Positions 1 to 11,762 of a DNA stretch of 64,000 nucleotides are shown here, piece after piece; position 1 is the first letter of the stretch; each line of letters begins with the position of its first letter. The position numbers and the translations under genes were made by a program. The DNA is from Sulfuritalea sp. (GTDB lineage Bacteria; Pseudomonadota; Gammaproteobacteria; Burkholderiales; Rhodocyclaceae). The DNA lies in the NCBI RefSeq assembly GCF_017302275.1, contig NZ_JAFLDR010000015.1:39507-103506 (forward strand). Reading direction: 5' to 3'. The notes below the pieces were generated by a model, which was not told the origin of the DNA, searched no databases, and was given only the letters and a program-made list of their open reading frames with translations.

Positions 1-1603
<1,603 letters not shown>

Positions 1604-1607
1604 GGTG

Positions 1608-2399
1608 TCAGCCCTGGGCGATCCAGTTGGGTTTGCGTTTCTCCAGAAACGCGCTCATGCCTTCACGGCCTTCCTCGCTGGCGCGCAGTCGCGTGATGCG
1701 CTGCGCGGTGTCCTCGACGACCTCGTCGGACAGCGGCTTCCAGGCCACGGCGGCAATCAGCTGCTTGCATTCGGCGATCGCGCGCGGCCCGTTCTTCAGC
1801 AGGGCGTCGATGATCTCGCCCAGCGCCTCGTCGAGCGATTCCTCGTCGGCGACCATCTCGTGCAGCAGGCCGATGCGATAGGCTTCGGCGGCGGAAAAGC
1901 GTTCCGCGGTGAGCATGTAGCGGCGCGCGTAACGCTCGCCGATGGCGGCGATAACGTGCGGACTGATCACGGCGGGGATGATGCCGAGCTTGACCTCGGT
2001 CAGCGAGAACTGCACGTCGAAGGTGGCGATGGCGATGTCGCAACAGGCCACCAGGCCGACGCCGCCGCCGTAGGCCGGGCCCTGGATGCGGGCGATGGTC
2101 GGCTTCGGGCATTGCGCCAGGCGCCGCAGCATGTCGGCCAGCGCGCGCGAATCGCGCAGGTTCTCCTCGCTCGAATAGCCGGCGGCGCGCCTCATCCAGT
2201 TGAGGTCGGCACCGGCGCAGAAGCTCTTGCCGGTGCTGGAGATCACCAGCACGCGCACCACCGGATCGGCCGCCATGCGGTCGATGGCGTCGGAAAGCTC
2301 CGCGATCAGGCTGTCATCGAAGGCGTTGTGCCGTTCGGGTCGATTGAGGGTGATGATGCCGACGCCGAGGTCGATTTCGGTAACGATATTGGTGTACAT
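1608..2399 (-). CDS. liuC: Methylglutaconyl-CoA hydratase (crotonase family)
   Basis: A 263-residue crotonase-fold protein, the usual length. The CoA/oxyanion-hole segments are visible as GKSFCAGADLNWM near residue 60 and GPAYGGGVGL near residue 107. In the liu pathway this enzyme hydrates 3-methylglutaconyl-CoA to HMG-CoA. The assignment rests on its position between the two MCC subunits, which is the classic liuB-liuC-liuD order. The start at 2399 gives MYTNIVTEIDLGVGIITLNRP, the normal crotonase N-terminus. The gene ends 4 bases before the liuD start, implying co-transcription. Sequence alone cannot exclude another enoyl-CoA hydratase specificity. Confidence 0.9.
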   Translation of the reverse strand: MYTNIVTEIDLGVGIITLNRPERHNAFDDSLIAELSDAIDRMAADPVVRVLVISSTGKSFCAGADLNWMRRAAGYSSEENLRDSRALADMLRRLAQCPKPTIARIQGPAYGGGVGLVACCDIAIATFDVQFSLTEVKLGIIPAVISPHVIAAIGERYARRYMLTAERFSAAEAYRIGLLHEMVADEESLDEALGEIIDALLKNGPRAIAECKQLIAAVAWKPLSDEVVEDTAQRITRLRASEEGREGMSAFLEKRKPNWIAQG

Positions 2400-2421
2400 G
2401 GGAAACCCTTTCGGCACTGGC

Positions 2422-4029
<1,608 letters not shown>

Positions 4030-4113
4030 TCGGAATCCTCCGTCTTCAAGCACCGCGATGCGTTGTCGCACCGCCGTTGCGAGGGGCTTGCGGGCCCCTC
4101 CCTGTATTCGAAA

Positions 4114-4422
4114 CTATCGTGCTTCCGGCGCAATCGCCCTGATCGACTCGGCGAAGCGCGCATGCGCCTGCGCATCCACCGGCCGGTGTTTGACCACCGT
4201 GCTCGCCGGGTCCTTGCCCAGGAAATTGTCGCTCTTCCAGTTGTTCGCCGGCCTCACCGGCCGTGGCACGAAGCCGCCACCGCAGTTGGGGCAGACATTG
4301 CCGAGGATCGTGTCCACGCATTCGGCGCAGAAGGTGCATTCGTAGGAGCAGATGCGCGCGTCCTGCGCTGCCGGCGGCAGCGGCTTGTTGCAGTGTTCGC
4401 AGTTCGGCCTGAGTTCGAGCAT
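4114..4422 (-). CDS. DUF1272 zinc-ribbon-like protein
   Basis: A 102-residue protein with three cysteine clusters in its N-terminal half: CEHCNKPLP, CSYECTFCAECV and CPNCGGGF. These match the DUF1272 family and probably bind zinc. The C-terminal part is polar and unremarkable. Its biochemical role is unknown. It sits between liuB and a DsbA-like oxidoreductase gene on the same strand, so it is probably part of the same transcript. The start at 4422 has a purine-rich GGGAGG upstream. Confidence 0.8.
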   Translation of the reverse strand: MLELRPNCEHCNKPLPPAAQDARICSYECTFCAECVDTILGNVCPNCGGGFVPRPVRPANNWKSDNFLGKDPASTVVKHRPVDAQAHARFAESIRAIAPEAR

Positions 4423-4445
4423 GACGATATCCTCCCGGCGCGGCG

Positions 4446-5048
4446 TCAGAAACCGCCGGTCTCCAGCCACTTGTCGATCTGCGGCAGGCGGTCGGCACCC
4501 CAGAAGGGCTCGCTGTCCACCATGAAATAGGGCGCACCGAACATGCCCTGGGCAATCGCGGCGTCGGTTTCCTGCTTGACGCGATCCTTGATCTCCGGCG
4601 TGGCGATCGCGGCGGCGAAGGCATCGCGGTCGATGCCGAGCTGGCCGGCGATGTCTAGCACCACCGGGGTTTCGCCGATGTCGCGGCTGTCGACCCAGTA
4701 GGCGCGGAACACCGCATGGGCGAATTCGCGCGCCTTGCCGCAGTCCTGACCGTGCAGCCAGTAGTAGCCGCGCGCCGCGGCCAGCGTGGCGATAGGGAAC
4801 TTCGGCGGGAACTTGTAGGGAATGCCGAGAAAGCGCGCCGAGCGGTCGAAATCGCGCTTGCTGTAGTCGCCCTTGAGCGGAATCGTGACCAGCAGCGGCA
4901 TGCCCGAGGCCTTGAAGGCCGCGCCCAGCATCATCGGCCGCCATTTCACTTTGCGTCCGTGCTTCGCGGCGAGGTCGTCGATGCGTTCGCTGGCGAGGTA
5001 AGAATAGGGCGAGGAAAAATCGAAGTAGAACGTAATCGGTTCGCTCAT
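4446..5048 (-). CDS. DsbA-family 2-hydroxychromene-2-carboxylate isomerase-like protein
   Basis: A 200-residue thioredoxin-fold protein beginning MSEPITFYFDFSSPYSYLAS. The FDFxSPYSYL start and the later GMFGAPYFMVDSEPFWGADR motif define the HCCA isomerase / GST-kappa group. The CxxC of true DsbA is replaced by SPYS, as expected for these glutathione-dependent isomerases. Its ATG overlaps the stop codon of the upstream GST gene (ATGA at 5045-5048), so the two are translationally coupled. The substrate is unknown. The neighbourhood suggests a CoA-ester or glutathione-linked detoxification role rather than naphthalene breakdown. Confidence 0.85.
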   Translation of the reverse strand: MSEPITFYFDFSSPYSYLASERIDDLAAKHGRKVKWRPMMLGAAFKASGMPLLVTIPLKGDYSKRDFDRSARFLGIPYKFPPKFPIATLAAARGYYWLHGQDCGKAREFAHAVFRAYWVDSRDIGETPVVLDIAGQLGIDRDAFAAAIATPEIKDRVKQETDAAIAQGMFGAPYFMVDSEPFWGADRLPQIDKWLETGGF

Positions 5049-5695
5049 GACTGCTCCTTGCGCCCCCAGCCTTCCATCGGATGGCCGGGCATCAGTTGGT
5101 AGGGATGCCGCCAGCCCGGCAGCGCCGCGATGCGCGCCGCCCAGTCGCGCAGGTTCGGGTAGTCGTTCCAATCCACGCCGATTTCCTCGGGCCAGAACAC
5201 ATATCCGGCCAATGAAAAGTCGGCGATGGTGGTACGGCGGCCGACAACCCATTCGCGCCCGGCGAGGTGCGCGTCGAGTACTTTCCATGCAGTTTCGGCG
5301 CGGGCGCGGAACATGGCGATGATCCCGGGGTCGGTGGCCGGTCCGAAATTGCGCAGGTAGCGCAGCGTCGCCGCGTAGCTGGTGAACTTGTGGTTGTCGA
5401 ACAGGGTCCAGCGCAGGATCTCGCGCCTTTCTTCGTTGTCCTGCGGGCCGAACCTGCCAAGTGTTTCGGCAAGGTAGTCGAGGATCACGCCCGACTGCGA
5501 CAGGATGCGGCCGCGGTGTTCCAGCAGCGGCACTTCGCCCATCACGTTCAGCGCGCGGTACTCGGGCGTCTTGGTCGCGCCATGGAAGAAGTCCACGAAA
5601 CGCGGCTCCCAGTCGGCGCTCGACACGGCCAGCATCAGCGCCGCCTTGTAGGCGTTGCCGGACTGGGCGAAGCAATGCAGGGTGTATTCGGCCAT
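5045..5695 (-). CDS. Glutathione S-transferase family protein
   Basis: A 216-residue protein with an N-terminal thioredoxin-like GST domain (MAEYTLHCFAQSGNAYKAAL, then the GEVPLLEHRGRILSQSGVIL glutathione-site segment around residues 53-72). The helical C-terminal GST domain ends near GWRHPYQLMPGHPM. The S in LSQSG at the end of the first domain is the usual contact for the glutathione gamma-glutamyl group. The gene overlaps the downstream isomerase by 4 bases. VapC lies 31 bases upstream in transcription order, so the pair may be read from the main liu transcript through vapBC or from a local promoter. Confidence 0.88.
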   Translation of the reverse strand: MAEYTLHCFAQSGNAYKAALMLAVSSADWEPRFVDFFHGATKTPEYRALNVMGEVPLLEHRGRILSQSGVILDYLAETLGRFGPQDNEERREILRWTLFDNHKFTSYAATLRYLRNFGPATDPGIIAMFRARAETAWKVLDAHLAGREWVVGRRTTIADFSLAGYVFWPEEIGVDWNDYPNLRDWAARIAALPGWRHPYQLMPGHPMEGWGRKEQS

Positions 5696-5725
5696 GGATT
5701 TTCCTTTGGTGTGCTCAGCGCAATC

Positions 5726-6088
5726 TCAGTGAACCGCCAGACCGCAGCCGAATTCATTTGCCACCTGTTGCAGGGCCTTGTCCAGCGTCCACAACTTCAG
5801 GCGATCGATCAGCGCTGCAGCGAGCAGATGGCTGTCGACGTAACCGAGGCCGCGGCCGGCCAGATGGCGCTCGGCGATCAGATGCATCACTTCGTCGTGG
5901 CTGGCGCAGCGGCAGCGACGCATCTGGCTGAACATCGCGAGTTTGACCTGGCTGAGGCCACCCAGTGCCATTTCCCCGATCACGTAGTCGTGCATCACGA
6001 CGTCGCCCAGATTCAGGGGATCGAGGATGGGTGCATTCTTGTGGCGCAGATAGTCCACCCATACCGACGTATCGGCAAGGACTCTCAC
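5726..6088 (-). CDS. vapC: VapC-type PIN-domain toxin
   Basis: A 120-residue PIN-domain ribonuclease. The acidic metal-binding residues are visible: D6 in VLADTSVWVDYLR, a glutamate in DYVIGEMALGG near residue 39, and aspartates in GYVDSHLLAAA and LWTLDKALQQ near residues 82-100. The family cleaves RNA and is held inactive by the VapB partner. The start overlaps the end of the upstream antitoxin gene by 4 bases, the normal vapBC arrangement. The pair is embedded between the acyl-CoA dehydrogenase and the GST gene of the catabolic cluster. Confidence 0.9.
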   Translation of the reverse strand: MRVLADTSVWVDYLRHKNAPILDPLNLGDVVMHDYVIGEMALGGLSQVKLAMFSQMRRCRCASHDEVMHLIAERHLAGRGLGYVDSHLLAAALIDRLKLWTLDKALQQVANEFGCGLAVH

Positions 6089-6339
6089 GGGTTCGCCTTC
6101 GAGCGCTTTTTGGCCCGATAGGGTGTCGCCTCCGGCTCCGATACGAAATGAGGCGGTCGGCGACGTGGCGATGCAACGACATCGGGCTCGGTACCGGCGA
6201 GCAACGCCAGCCGCTGGGAGGCGAGACGATGCCGCATTTCCAGCAAGGCTTCGCGCAGCAGCCGGGAGCGGTCGCGAATGCCGCTCAACTGTTCGACGTC
6301 AGCCAGCAGATCGTCATCCAAGGTGACTGTGGTTCTCAT
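6085..6339 (-). CDS. vapB: VapB-type antitoxin
   Basis: An 84-residue protein starting MRTTVTLDDDLLADVEQLSG, the pattern of a ribbon-helix-helix antitoxin (DUF2191-like VapB). The N-terminal beta strand and two helices should bind the operator. The basic, proline-rich C-terminus (from about residue 57) should wrap the VapC toxin. It is the first gene of the vapBC pair. The 50 bases upstream contain TGATG/CATCA-type partial dyads between 6361 and 6405 that may be the autoregulatory operator, although they run into the end of the acyl-CoA dehydrogenase gene. Confidence 0.86.
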   Translation of the reverse strand: MRTTVTLDDDLLADVEQLSGIRDRSRLLREALLEMRHRLASQRLALLAGTEPDVVASPRRRPPHFVSEPEATPYRAKKRSKANP

Positions 6340-6392
6340 CGGATTCTCCAGGGCGTTACGGATGCATCAAATATAGCACCAAATGATGTCGA

Positions 6393-7532
6393 TCATGATG
6401 CACCATCCAGCGACCTTCCGATCACCAGCCGCTGGATGTCCGACGCGCCTTCGTAGATCTGGCAGACGCGCACGTCACGGTAGATGCGCTCGACCGGAAA
6501 ATCGCTGACGTAGCCGTAGCCGCCATGGATCTGGATCGCGTCCGAGCAGACCTTTTCGGCCATCTCGGAGGCGAACAGCTTGGCCATCGAGGCTTCCTTG
6601 AGGCAGGGCCGGCCAGCGTCGCGCAAGCTCGCGGCGTGGTGCACCATCTGCCGCGCGACTTCGATCTGCGTCGCCATGTCGGCCAGCCGGAAATTCACGG
6701 CCTGGTGCTCGAAGATCGGCTTACCGAAGCTCTCGCGTTCATGCGAATAGTGCAACGCGGCTTCGAAGGCGGCGCGCGCCATGCCCACGGCCTGCGCCGA
6801 GATGCCGATGCGGCCGCCCTCAAGATTCGACAGGGCGATTCGGTAGCCCTGCCCTTCCGCGCCGAGCAGGTTCGCGGCGGGAATGCGGCAGTCCTCGAAC
6901 AGGATCTGTGCCGTGTCGGACGCGTGCTGGCCAAGCTTTTCCTCGACGCGGGCGACAACGTAGCCGGGCGTGTCGGCGGGCACGATGAAGGCCGAGATGC
7001 CCTTCTTGCCGGCGCCCGGATCGGTCACGGCGAAGACCACGGCGACCTGCGCGTTCTTGCCGGTGGTGATGAACTGCTTGACGCCGTTCAGCACCCAGTG
7101 GTCGCCGTCGCGTACTGCTTTGGTCCGGATCGCCGCGGCGTCGGAGCCGACGTGCGGCTCGGTCAGGCAGAAGCAGCCCAGCCATTCGCCGGTCGCCAGC
7201 TTCTTCAGGTATTGCTCTTTCTGCGCATCCGTGCCGAAGGCATTGATCGGGCCACAGACCACCGAGTTCTGCACGCTGATGATGGTCGATGTCGCGCCGT
7301 CGCCGGCGGCGATTTCCTCCAGCGCCAGCGCCAGCGAAACATAGTCGAGTCCCGCGCCGCCCCATTCTTCCGGAACCACCATGCCGCAGACGCCGAGATC
7401 GCCCAGCGCGCGCAGTTCCTCGCGCGGGAAGTGGGAAGACCTATCCCACTCGGCGGCCTTCGGCGCCAGTTGCTCGCGCGCGAAATCGCGCAGCATGTCG
7501 CGGATCTGTTCCTGTTCTTCCGTGAGAACCAT
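6393..7532 (-). CDS. Short/branched-chain acyl-CoA dehydrogenase
   Basis: A 379-residue flavoprotein oxidising an acyl-CoA to the 2-enoyl-CoA, with electrons passed to ETF. Family signatures are [18 protein letters not shown] near residue 130 and the C-terminal [20 protein letters not shown]. The catalytic glutamate is in [11 protein letters not shown] near residue 364, the MCAD/SCAD position, which separates it from the isovaleryl-CoA dehydrogenase further upstream in this cluster. 2-Methylbutyryl-CoA or butyryl-CoA are plausible substrates. The start codon lies immediately next to the stop of the upstream crotonase, so the two are tightly coupled. Confidence 0.92.
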   Translation of the reverse strand: MVLTEEQEQIRDMLRDFAREQLAPKAAEWDRSSHFPREELRALGDLGVCGMVVPEEWGGAGLDYVSLALALEEIAAGDGATSTIISVQNSVVCGPINAFGTDAQKEQYLKKLATGEWLGCFCLTEPHVGSDAAAIRTKAVRDGDHWVLNGVKQFITTGKNAQVAVVFAVTDPGAGKKGISAFIVPADTPGYVVARVEEKLGQHASDTAQILFEDCRIPAANLLGAEGQGYRIALSNLEGGRIGISAQAVGMARAAFEAALHYSHERESFGKPIFEHQAVNFRLADMATQIEVARQMVHHAASLRDAGRPCLKEASMAKLFASEMAEKVCSDAIQIHGGYGYVSDFPVERIYRDVRVCQIYEGASDIQRLVIGRSLDGAS

Positions 7533-8390
7533 TCAAAACCCCTTGTAGGTCTTCGAGCCGGGAATCGGCTCACCGGAATCGCGCAGGCGCACGGCTTCCT
7601 TGTAGCCCTTTTCTTCCGCGTAATGCTTGAACCACTGGCCTTCGGGCGAATGACGGGTGATGCCGTCGAACAGCGTGGCGATCATCTGGGTATTGGCGAG
7701 GCCCATGTTGTCGTAGGCCTGGTTGATCATCAGCTTCTGCATCATCAACTGGTTTTTCGGCACGCCCGCCATCCGATTGGCCAGCTTCATCACGGCGGCT
7801 TCGAGTTCCGCCTCGGGCACGGCGTCGATCACTAGGCCCCAGTCTTTCGCGGTCTTGCCGTCGATGGTGTCGCCGGTCAGCAGCATGCGCTTGGCCTTTT
7901 CGGCGCCGAGGCGATAGACCCACATCGCCGTGGTCGGGCAGCCCCAGACGCGCGCCGGCATGTAGCCGATCTGCGCATCCTCGGCCATCACCACGAGGTC
8001 GCAGCACAGCGCGATGTCGCTGCCACCGGCGACGGCGAAACCCTGCACCTTGCAGATGGTGGGCTTGTGACTGCGCCAGAGGCTGAAGAAATCGTCGGTG
8101 AACCCTTTCATGGCGCGGTAATCGACCATCGGGTCCCAGGGCATGGACTGGGTACAGGGCGTGTCGACATCGGCCTCGGCAAAATCCTTGAGGTCGTAGC
8201 CGGAACAAAAGGCGCGCCCGGCGCCCTGCAGGATGATGACGTGGATGTCGTCATCCGCATTCGCCCGCTCCACCGCCAGCCGGATCTCGCGCGGCATCGC
8301 CGGCACGATGGCATTGAGCCGCTCGGGGCGGTTCAGCGTGATGCGCGCGATGCGCCCCTCTGTCGTATAGGTGAGGGTCTGCAGGCTCAT
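7533..8390 (-). CDS. Enoyl-CoA hydratase/isomerase family protein
   Basis: A 285-residue crotonase-family protein. It has the [12 protein letters not shown] start, [15 protein letters not shown] near residue 60 and [20 protein letters not shown] near residue 120. The typical second catalytic glutamate is not obvious: the helix reads [14 protein letters not shown]. This hints at a specialised crotonase rather than a standard hydratase. It is somewhat longer than the 260-residue norm, with an insertion around residues 75-90. It lies between thiolase and acyl-CoA dehydrogenase, so a beta-oxidation step on a branched acyl-CoA is the likely role. Confidence 0.87.
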   Translation of the reverse strand: MSLQTLTYTTEGRIARITLNRPERLNAIVPAMPREIRLAVERANADDDIHVIILQGAGRAFCSGYDLKDFAEADVDTPCTQSMPWDPMVDYRAMKGFTDDFFSLWRSHKPTICKVQGFAVAGGSDIALCCDLVVMAEDAQIGYMPARVWGCPTTAMWVYRLGAEKAKRMLLTGDTIDGKTAKDWGLVIDAVPEAELEAAVMKLANRMAGVPKNQLMMQKLMINQAYDNMGLANTQMIATLFDGITRHSPEGQWFKHYAEEKGYKEAVRLRDSGEPIPGSKTYKGF

Positions 8391-8397
8391 GCCGGAC

Positions 8398-9579
8398 TCA
8401 GGCGAGTTCGATGCCTACTGCGGTCGCCTCGCCGCCGCCGATGCACAGGCTGGCGACGCCGCGCTTCTTGCCGCGCTTCCTCAGGGCGCCGATCAGCGTG
8501 ACCATGACACGCGCGCCGGAGGCGCCGATCGGGTGGCCAAGGGCGCAGGCGCCGCCATGCACGTTGACCTTGTCATGCGGCAGCTTGAGGTCGTGCATCG
8601 CCGCCATGGTAACCACGGCGAAGGCCTCGTTGATTTCCCAGAGGTCAACGCTGCCAACGCTCCAGTTGTTCCTCGCCAGCAGCTTCTTCATGGCGCCGAC
8701 CGGCGCGGTGGTGAACAGGCCCGGCTCTAGCGCGAAGGTGCTGTGGCCAATCATCGTCGCCACCGGCTTGAGGCCGAGCTTCGCGGCGGTCGAGGCACGC
8801 ATCATGACCAGCGCCGCGGCGCCGTCGGAGATCGACGACGAGTTGGCGGCGGTGACCGTGCCGTCCTTGCGGAACGCCGGCTTCAGGCCGGGGATCTTGT
8901 CGAGCTGCGCCTTGAAGGGTTGCTCGTCCTTGTCGATGATCGTGTCGCCTTTCCTGCCGGGCACGGTGACCGACGCGATTTCCCAGGTGAAGCTGCCATC
9001 GGTGTTGGCCTGCTTGGCGCGCGTGGTGGAGGCGATGGCGTAGGCGTCCTGCGCCTCGCGGGTGAATTTGTAGGTGCCGGCGCAATCCTCGGCGAAGGTA
9101 CCCATCAGGCGACCCTTGTCGTAGGCGTCTTCGAGCCCGTCGAGGAACATGTGGTCCTTGACCTCGCCGTGGCCGAGACGGAAGCCGCCGCGCGCCTTGG
9201 GCAACAGATAGGGCGCGTTGGTCATCGACTCCATGCCACCGGCAACCATCACGTCCACGCTGCCGGCCAGCAGCATGTCGTGCGCGTACATCGCCGCGCG
9301 CATGCCGGAACCGCACATCTTGTTCACCGTGGTGCAGCCGGCCGCCAGCGGCAGCCCGGCACCCAGACTGGCCTGGCGCGCCGGAGCCTGGCCCTGGCCG
9401 GCGGGCAACACGCAGCCCATGATGACCTCGTCGACCTGCTCGGGCTTGAGGCCGGCGCGCTCGACGGCGGCCTTGATGGCGACGCTGCCCAGCTGGGCGC
9501 AGGTCAGGGACGCGAAGTCGCCCTGAAAGCCGCCCATGGGAGTGCGGGTGGCGGAGACGATGACGATGGGGTCGGACAT
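8398..9579 (-). CDS. Acetyl-CoA acetyltransferase (thiolase)
   Basis: A 393-residue thiolase, the standard length. The nucleophilic cysteine is in [11 protein letters not shown] near residue 88. The catalytic histidine is in [16 protein letters not shown] near residue 350, and the second cysteine in [11 protein letters not shown] near residue 380. It reversibly cleaves acetoacetyl-CoA or 2-methylacetoacetyl-CoA. That fits either the end of leucine degradation (acetoacetate activation) or isoleucine degradation. An AAGGAA ribosome-binding site precedes the ATG at 9579. It lies 10 bases after the GNAT-carbonic anhydrase gene and 7 bases before the crotonase gene. Confidence 0.94.
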   Translation of the reverse strand: MSDPIVIVSATRTPMGGFQGDFASLTCAQLGSVAIKAAVERAGLKPEQVDEVIMGCVLPAGQGQAPARQASLGAGLPLAAGCTTVNKMCGSGMRAAMYAHDMLLAGSVDVMVAGGMESMTNAPYLLPKARGGFRLGHGEVKDHMFLDGLEDAYDKGRLMGTFAEDCAGTYKFTREAQDAYAIASTTRAKQANTDGSFTWEIASVTVPGRKGDTIIDKDEQPFKAQLDKIPGLKPAFRKDGTVTAANSSSISDGAAALVMMRASTAAKLGLKPVATMIGHSTFALEPGLFTTAPVGAMKKLLARNNWSVGSVDLWEINEAFAVVTMAAMHDLKLPHDKVNVHGGACALGHPIGASGARVMVTLIGALRKRGKKRGVASLCIGGGEATAVGIELA

Positions 9580-9589
9580 GGCGGTTCCT

Positions 9590-10759
9590 TCAATTCAAGG
9601 TTGAAAGCGCAACGGTATAGCGGCCGGGAAGCTGGTCGGCGGCGTTGACGGTGATGTCGAGATCGCGCATCAGGCCATCCTTGAGGCCGTAGATCCAGCC
9701 GTGGATGGTCAGGGGCTGGCCGCGCTGCCAGGCATCCTGTACGACATAGGTCTGGCAGACGTTGGCGACCTGTTCCAGCACATTGAGTTCGCACAGCCTG
9801 TCGTGCCTTGCCTCCGGCGGCAGCCTGTCGATTTCGGCCAGATGCTTGGCGCGCACGTCGCGCACGTGGCGCAGCCAGATGTCGACCAGGCCGACGCGCG
9901 CACCGTCGAGTGCAGCCTTGACGCCGCCGCAACCGTAGTGGCCGACCACCATGATGTGCTTGACCTTGAGCACGTCGACGGCGAACTGGATCACCGACAG
10001 GCAGTTGAGGTCGGTATGCACCACGACGTTGGCGACATTGCGATGGACGAAAACCTCGCCCGGCAGCAGGCCGACGATTTCGTTGGCCGGTACCCGCGAA
10101 TCCGAGCAGCCGATCCACAGCAGTTCGGGCGTCTGCAGGTGGGAGAGCTTCTCGAAATAGCCCGGATCGACCTCGCGCATCTTGTTCGACCAGGCGCGAT
10201 TGAAGTCGAACAGGTGGTGCAGGCTGCGATTATTGATCTCGTCCTCGGACCAGTTTTCGAGATCAAGGGCGAGGAACTGCGTACCCTCGACCGGCGTCTG
10301 GTAATAGGCCGGGGCCTCGTCGAAGCCCAGTTCGCGGTACAGCTTGACGGCGATGCGCATCGCCGGCAGCGTGTCGAGCATGATCCTGCGGTAGCCGATC
10401 TGGCGGGCCGCGCGGATCCCAGCCAGGGCCAGGTCGCGACCGACGCCGAGGCCACGAAAGGCGGGGTCGACATAGAGGCGCTTGAGTTCGCAGACGCCTT
10501 CCGAATACGGCCGGATGCCGACGCAACCGGCCCCCCTGCCGTCGACCGTGGCGTAGAACAGGCGGCCTTCCGGCGCCGAGTAGCGTCCGGGCAGGCTGGC
10601 CATTTCCTCGTCGAAATTCTGGAAACAGAGATCGACGCCGAGCCAGGCCGCGTAGTTGCGGAAGAACTGGCGCACCTGTTCCAGTTCCGCGGGGTGCTCG
10701 GCGCCGATCACGCGGATCGCCGTCCTGCCAGCGCCGACTTTCGTCCTTGCTTCAGCCAT
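9590..10759 (-). CDS. GNAT acetyltransferase-beta carbonic anhydrase fusion
   Basis: A 389-residue two-domain protein. Residues about 15-165 form a GNAT acetyltransferase with the acetyl-CoA loop LYVDPAFRGLGVGRDL near residue 100. Residues about 175-389 are a complete beta-class carbonic anhydrase with zinc ligands in WIGCSDSRVPA near residue 218 and VVGHYGCGGVKAA near residue 270. The anhydrase probably supplies bicarbonate to methylcrotonyl-CoA carboxylase in the same cluster. The GNAT role is unknown; regulation by lysine acetylation is one possibility. Codons 6-14 (KVGAGRTAI) are encoded by a copy of the dispersed repeat at 10718-10743. The reading frame is continuous, so the fusion is not an obvious assembly artefact. 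Confidence 0.9.
   Translation of the reverse strand: MAEARTKVGAGRTAIRVIGAEHPAELEQVRQFFRNYAAWLGVDLCFQNFDEEMASLPGRYSAPEGRLFYATVDGRGAGCVGIRPYSEGVCELKRLYVDPAFRGLGVGRDLALAGIRAARQIGYRRIMLDTLPAMRIAVKLYRELGFDEAPAYYQTPVEGTQFLALDLENWSEDEINNRSLHHLFDFNRAWSNKMREVDPGYFEKLSHLQTPELLWIGCSDSRVPANEIVGLLPGEVFVHRNVANVVVHTDLNCLSVIQFAVDVLKVKHIMVVGHYGCGGVKAALDGARVGLVDIWLRHVRDVRAKHLAEIDRLPPEARHDRLCELNVLEQVANVCQTYVVQDAWQRGQPLTIHGWIYGLKDGLMRDLDITVNAADQLPGRYTVALSTLN
10718..10743 (+). repeat. Dispersed repeat copy 1 (short form, in GNAT-CA gene)
   Basis: Short form of the window-wide repeat, beginning CGCCGTCCTGCC and ending GCGCCGACTTTCG. It lies in frame at codons 6-14 of the GNAT-carbonic anhydrase gene, on the opposite strand to it. 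Confidence 0.7.
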
Positions 10760-10791
10760 GAACCGGTTCCCTCAGGGTCAAGCCATGCAAA

Positions 10792-11232
10792 TCAGGACGA
10801 CCACGGCAGAACGTAGTCCGCCATGAGTTCCCGGGCCAGATCGCGCACGCCTTCCGGCAAGGGGCAGGCCTTGCGGATCTGGGTATCCATGTGGACGCCT
10901 GTCAGCAGGGTGACCGCAGAGACCTCATCGGTGTCGGCGTTGCGCATTTCGTGGAAAAAGATGACCTTCTTTTCGCCGACGGAAACGATGCCGGTGCGAA
11001 TCGCCACCGTGTTGCCGGCGTGCAGTTCGCGCTGGTAGCTGATCCGCTGGTCGACCGCCGCCATGCCGCGATGGTGTTTGCGCAGGAAGGCCGCATTCAT
11101 GCCGATGTGCGACATCAGGTTCCACGTCGCCTCGTCGAACTTGCCGACGTAGAACATCACGTTCATGTGGTTCATGTGGTCGCAGTGCCACGGATAGACC
11201 GTGCCGCGATAGGTGTCGAGGAGTGTCGTCAT
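10792..11232 (-). CDS. Acyl-CoA thioesterase, 4HBT hotdog family
   Basis: A 146-residue hotdog-fold thioesterase. The N-terminal VYPWHCDHMNHMNVMFYVGK matches the 4-hydroxybenzoyl-CoA thioesterase motif, in which an acidic residue around this loop activates water. It presumably releases free acids from acyl-CoA esters and so protects the CoA pool. Seven bases separate it from the thioesterase upstream, so it belongs to the same transcript. Three different hotdog proteins in one cluster is notable; each may serve a different chain length. Confidence 0.88.
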   Translation of the reverse strand: MTTLLDTYRGTVYPWHCDHMNHMNVMFYVGKFDEATWNLMSHIGMNAAFLRKHHRGMAAVDQRISYQRELHAGNTVAIRTGIVSVGEKKVIFFHEMRNADTDEVSAVTLLTGVHMDTQIRKACPLPEGVRDLARELMADYVLPWSS

Positions 11233-11238
11233 GGCGGT

Positions 11239-11757
11239 CTAGAGCGGGAACACCAGGCAGGTGGTGGAGGCGTGCGCGTAGAGGCGGCCCTGCACATCGA
11301 CGATGCGCCCCTCGGCGGTCGCCACCTGCTTGCCGACGTGGATCACCCTGCCTTCGGCACGCACCGGGCCGACGCGATCGGTCAGGGCGCGCACGTAATT
11401 CACCTTGAGTTCCAGCGTGGTGTAGCCCTGTCCGGCTTCAAGGGTGGTGTGTACCGCGCAGCCGACGCAGGAGTCGAGGAGCGTGGCGTGGAAGCCGCCA
11501 TGCACCGAGCCGATCGGGTTGTAGTGGCGATGCTCGGGCGTGCCCTGGAACACCACGTGGCCCTTGTCGGCGCTGATCAGCATGAAGCCCAGGGTGTCGG
11601 CGATCGGTGGATAGGGCAACTCACCGGCGATCATCTTGCGGAAGATTTCCAGCCCGGAGTACTCGCGCAGGGTTTCCAGCGCCAGCGTGCCGATGCTGCC
11701 GGCACTGGCGCGCACGGCGGCTTCCTGTTCGTGCCAGATCTGTAGGTTGCCGCTCAT
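11239..11757 (-). CDS. PaaI-family thioesterase
   Basis: A 172-residue hotdog protein of the PaaI group. The N-terminal 45 residues are a family-variable helix. The motif NPIGSVHGGFHATLLDSCVG near residues 95-115 carries the HGG and downstream aspartate used in catalysis. The start at 11757 lies 5 bases after the isovaleryl-CoA dehydrogenase stop, with only GAGCGCC as a weak ribosome-binding site, which suggests coupling to that gene. The substrate is unknown; the context suggests isovaleryl-CoA or a related branched acyl-CoA. Confidence 0.85.
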   Translation of the reverse strand: MSGNLQIWHEQEAAVRASAGSIGTLALETLREYSGLEIFRKMIAGELPYPPIADTLGFMLISADKGHVVFQGTPEHRHYNPIGSVHGGFHATLLDSCVGCAVHTTLEAGQGYTTLELKVNYVRALTDRVGPVRAEGRVIHVGKQVATAEGRIVDVQGRLYAHASTTCLVFPL

Positions 11758-11762
11758 GGCGC

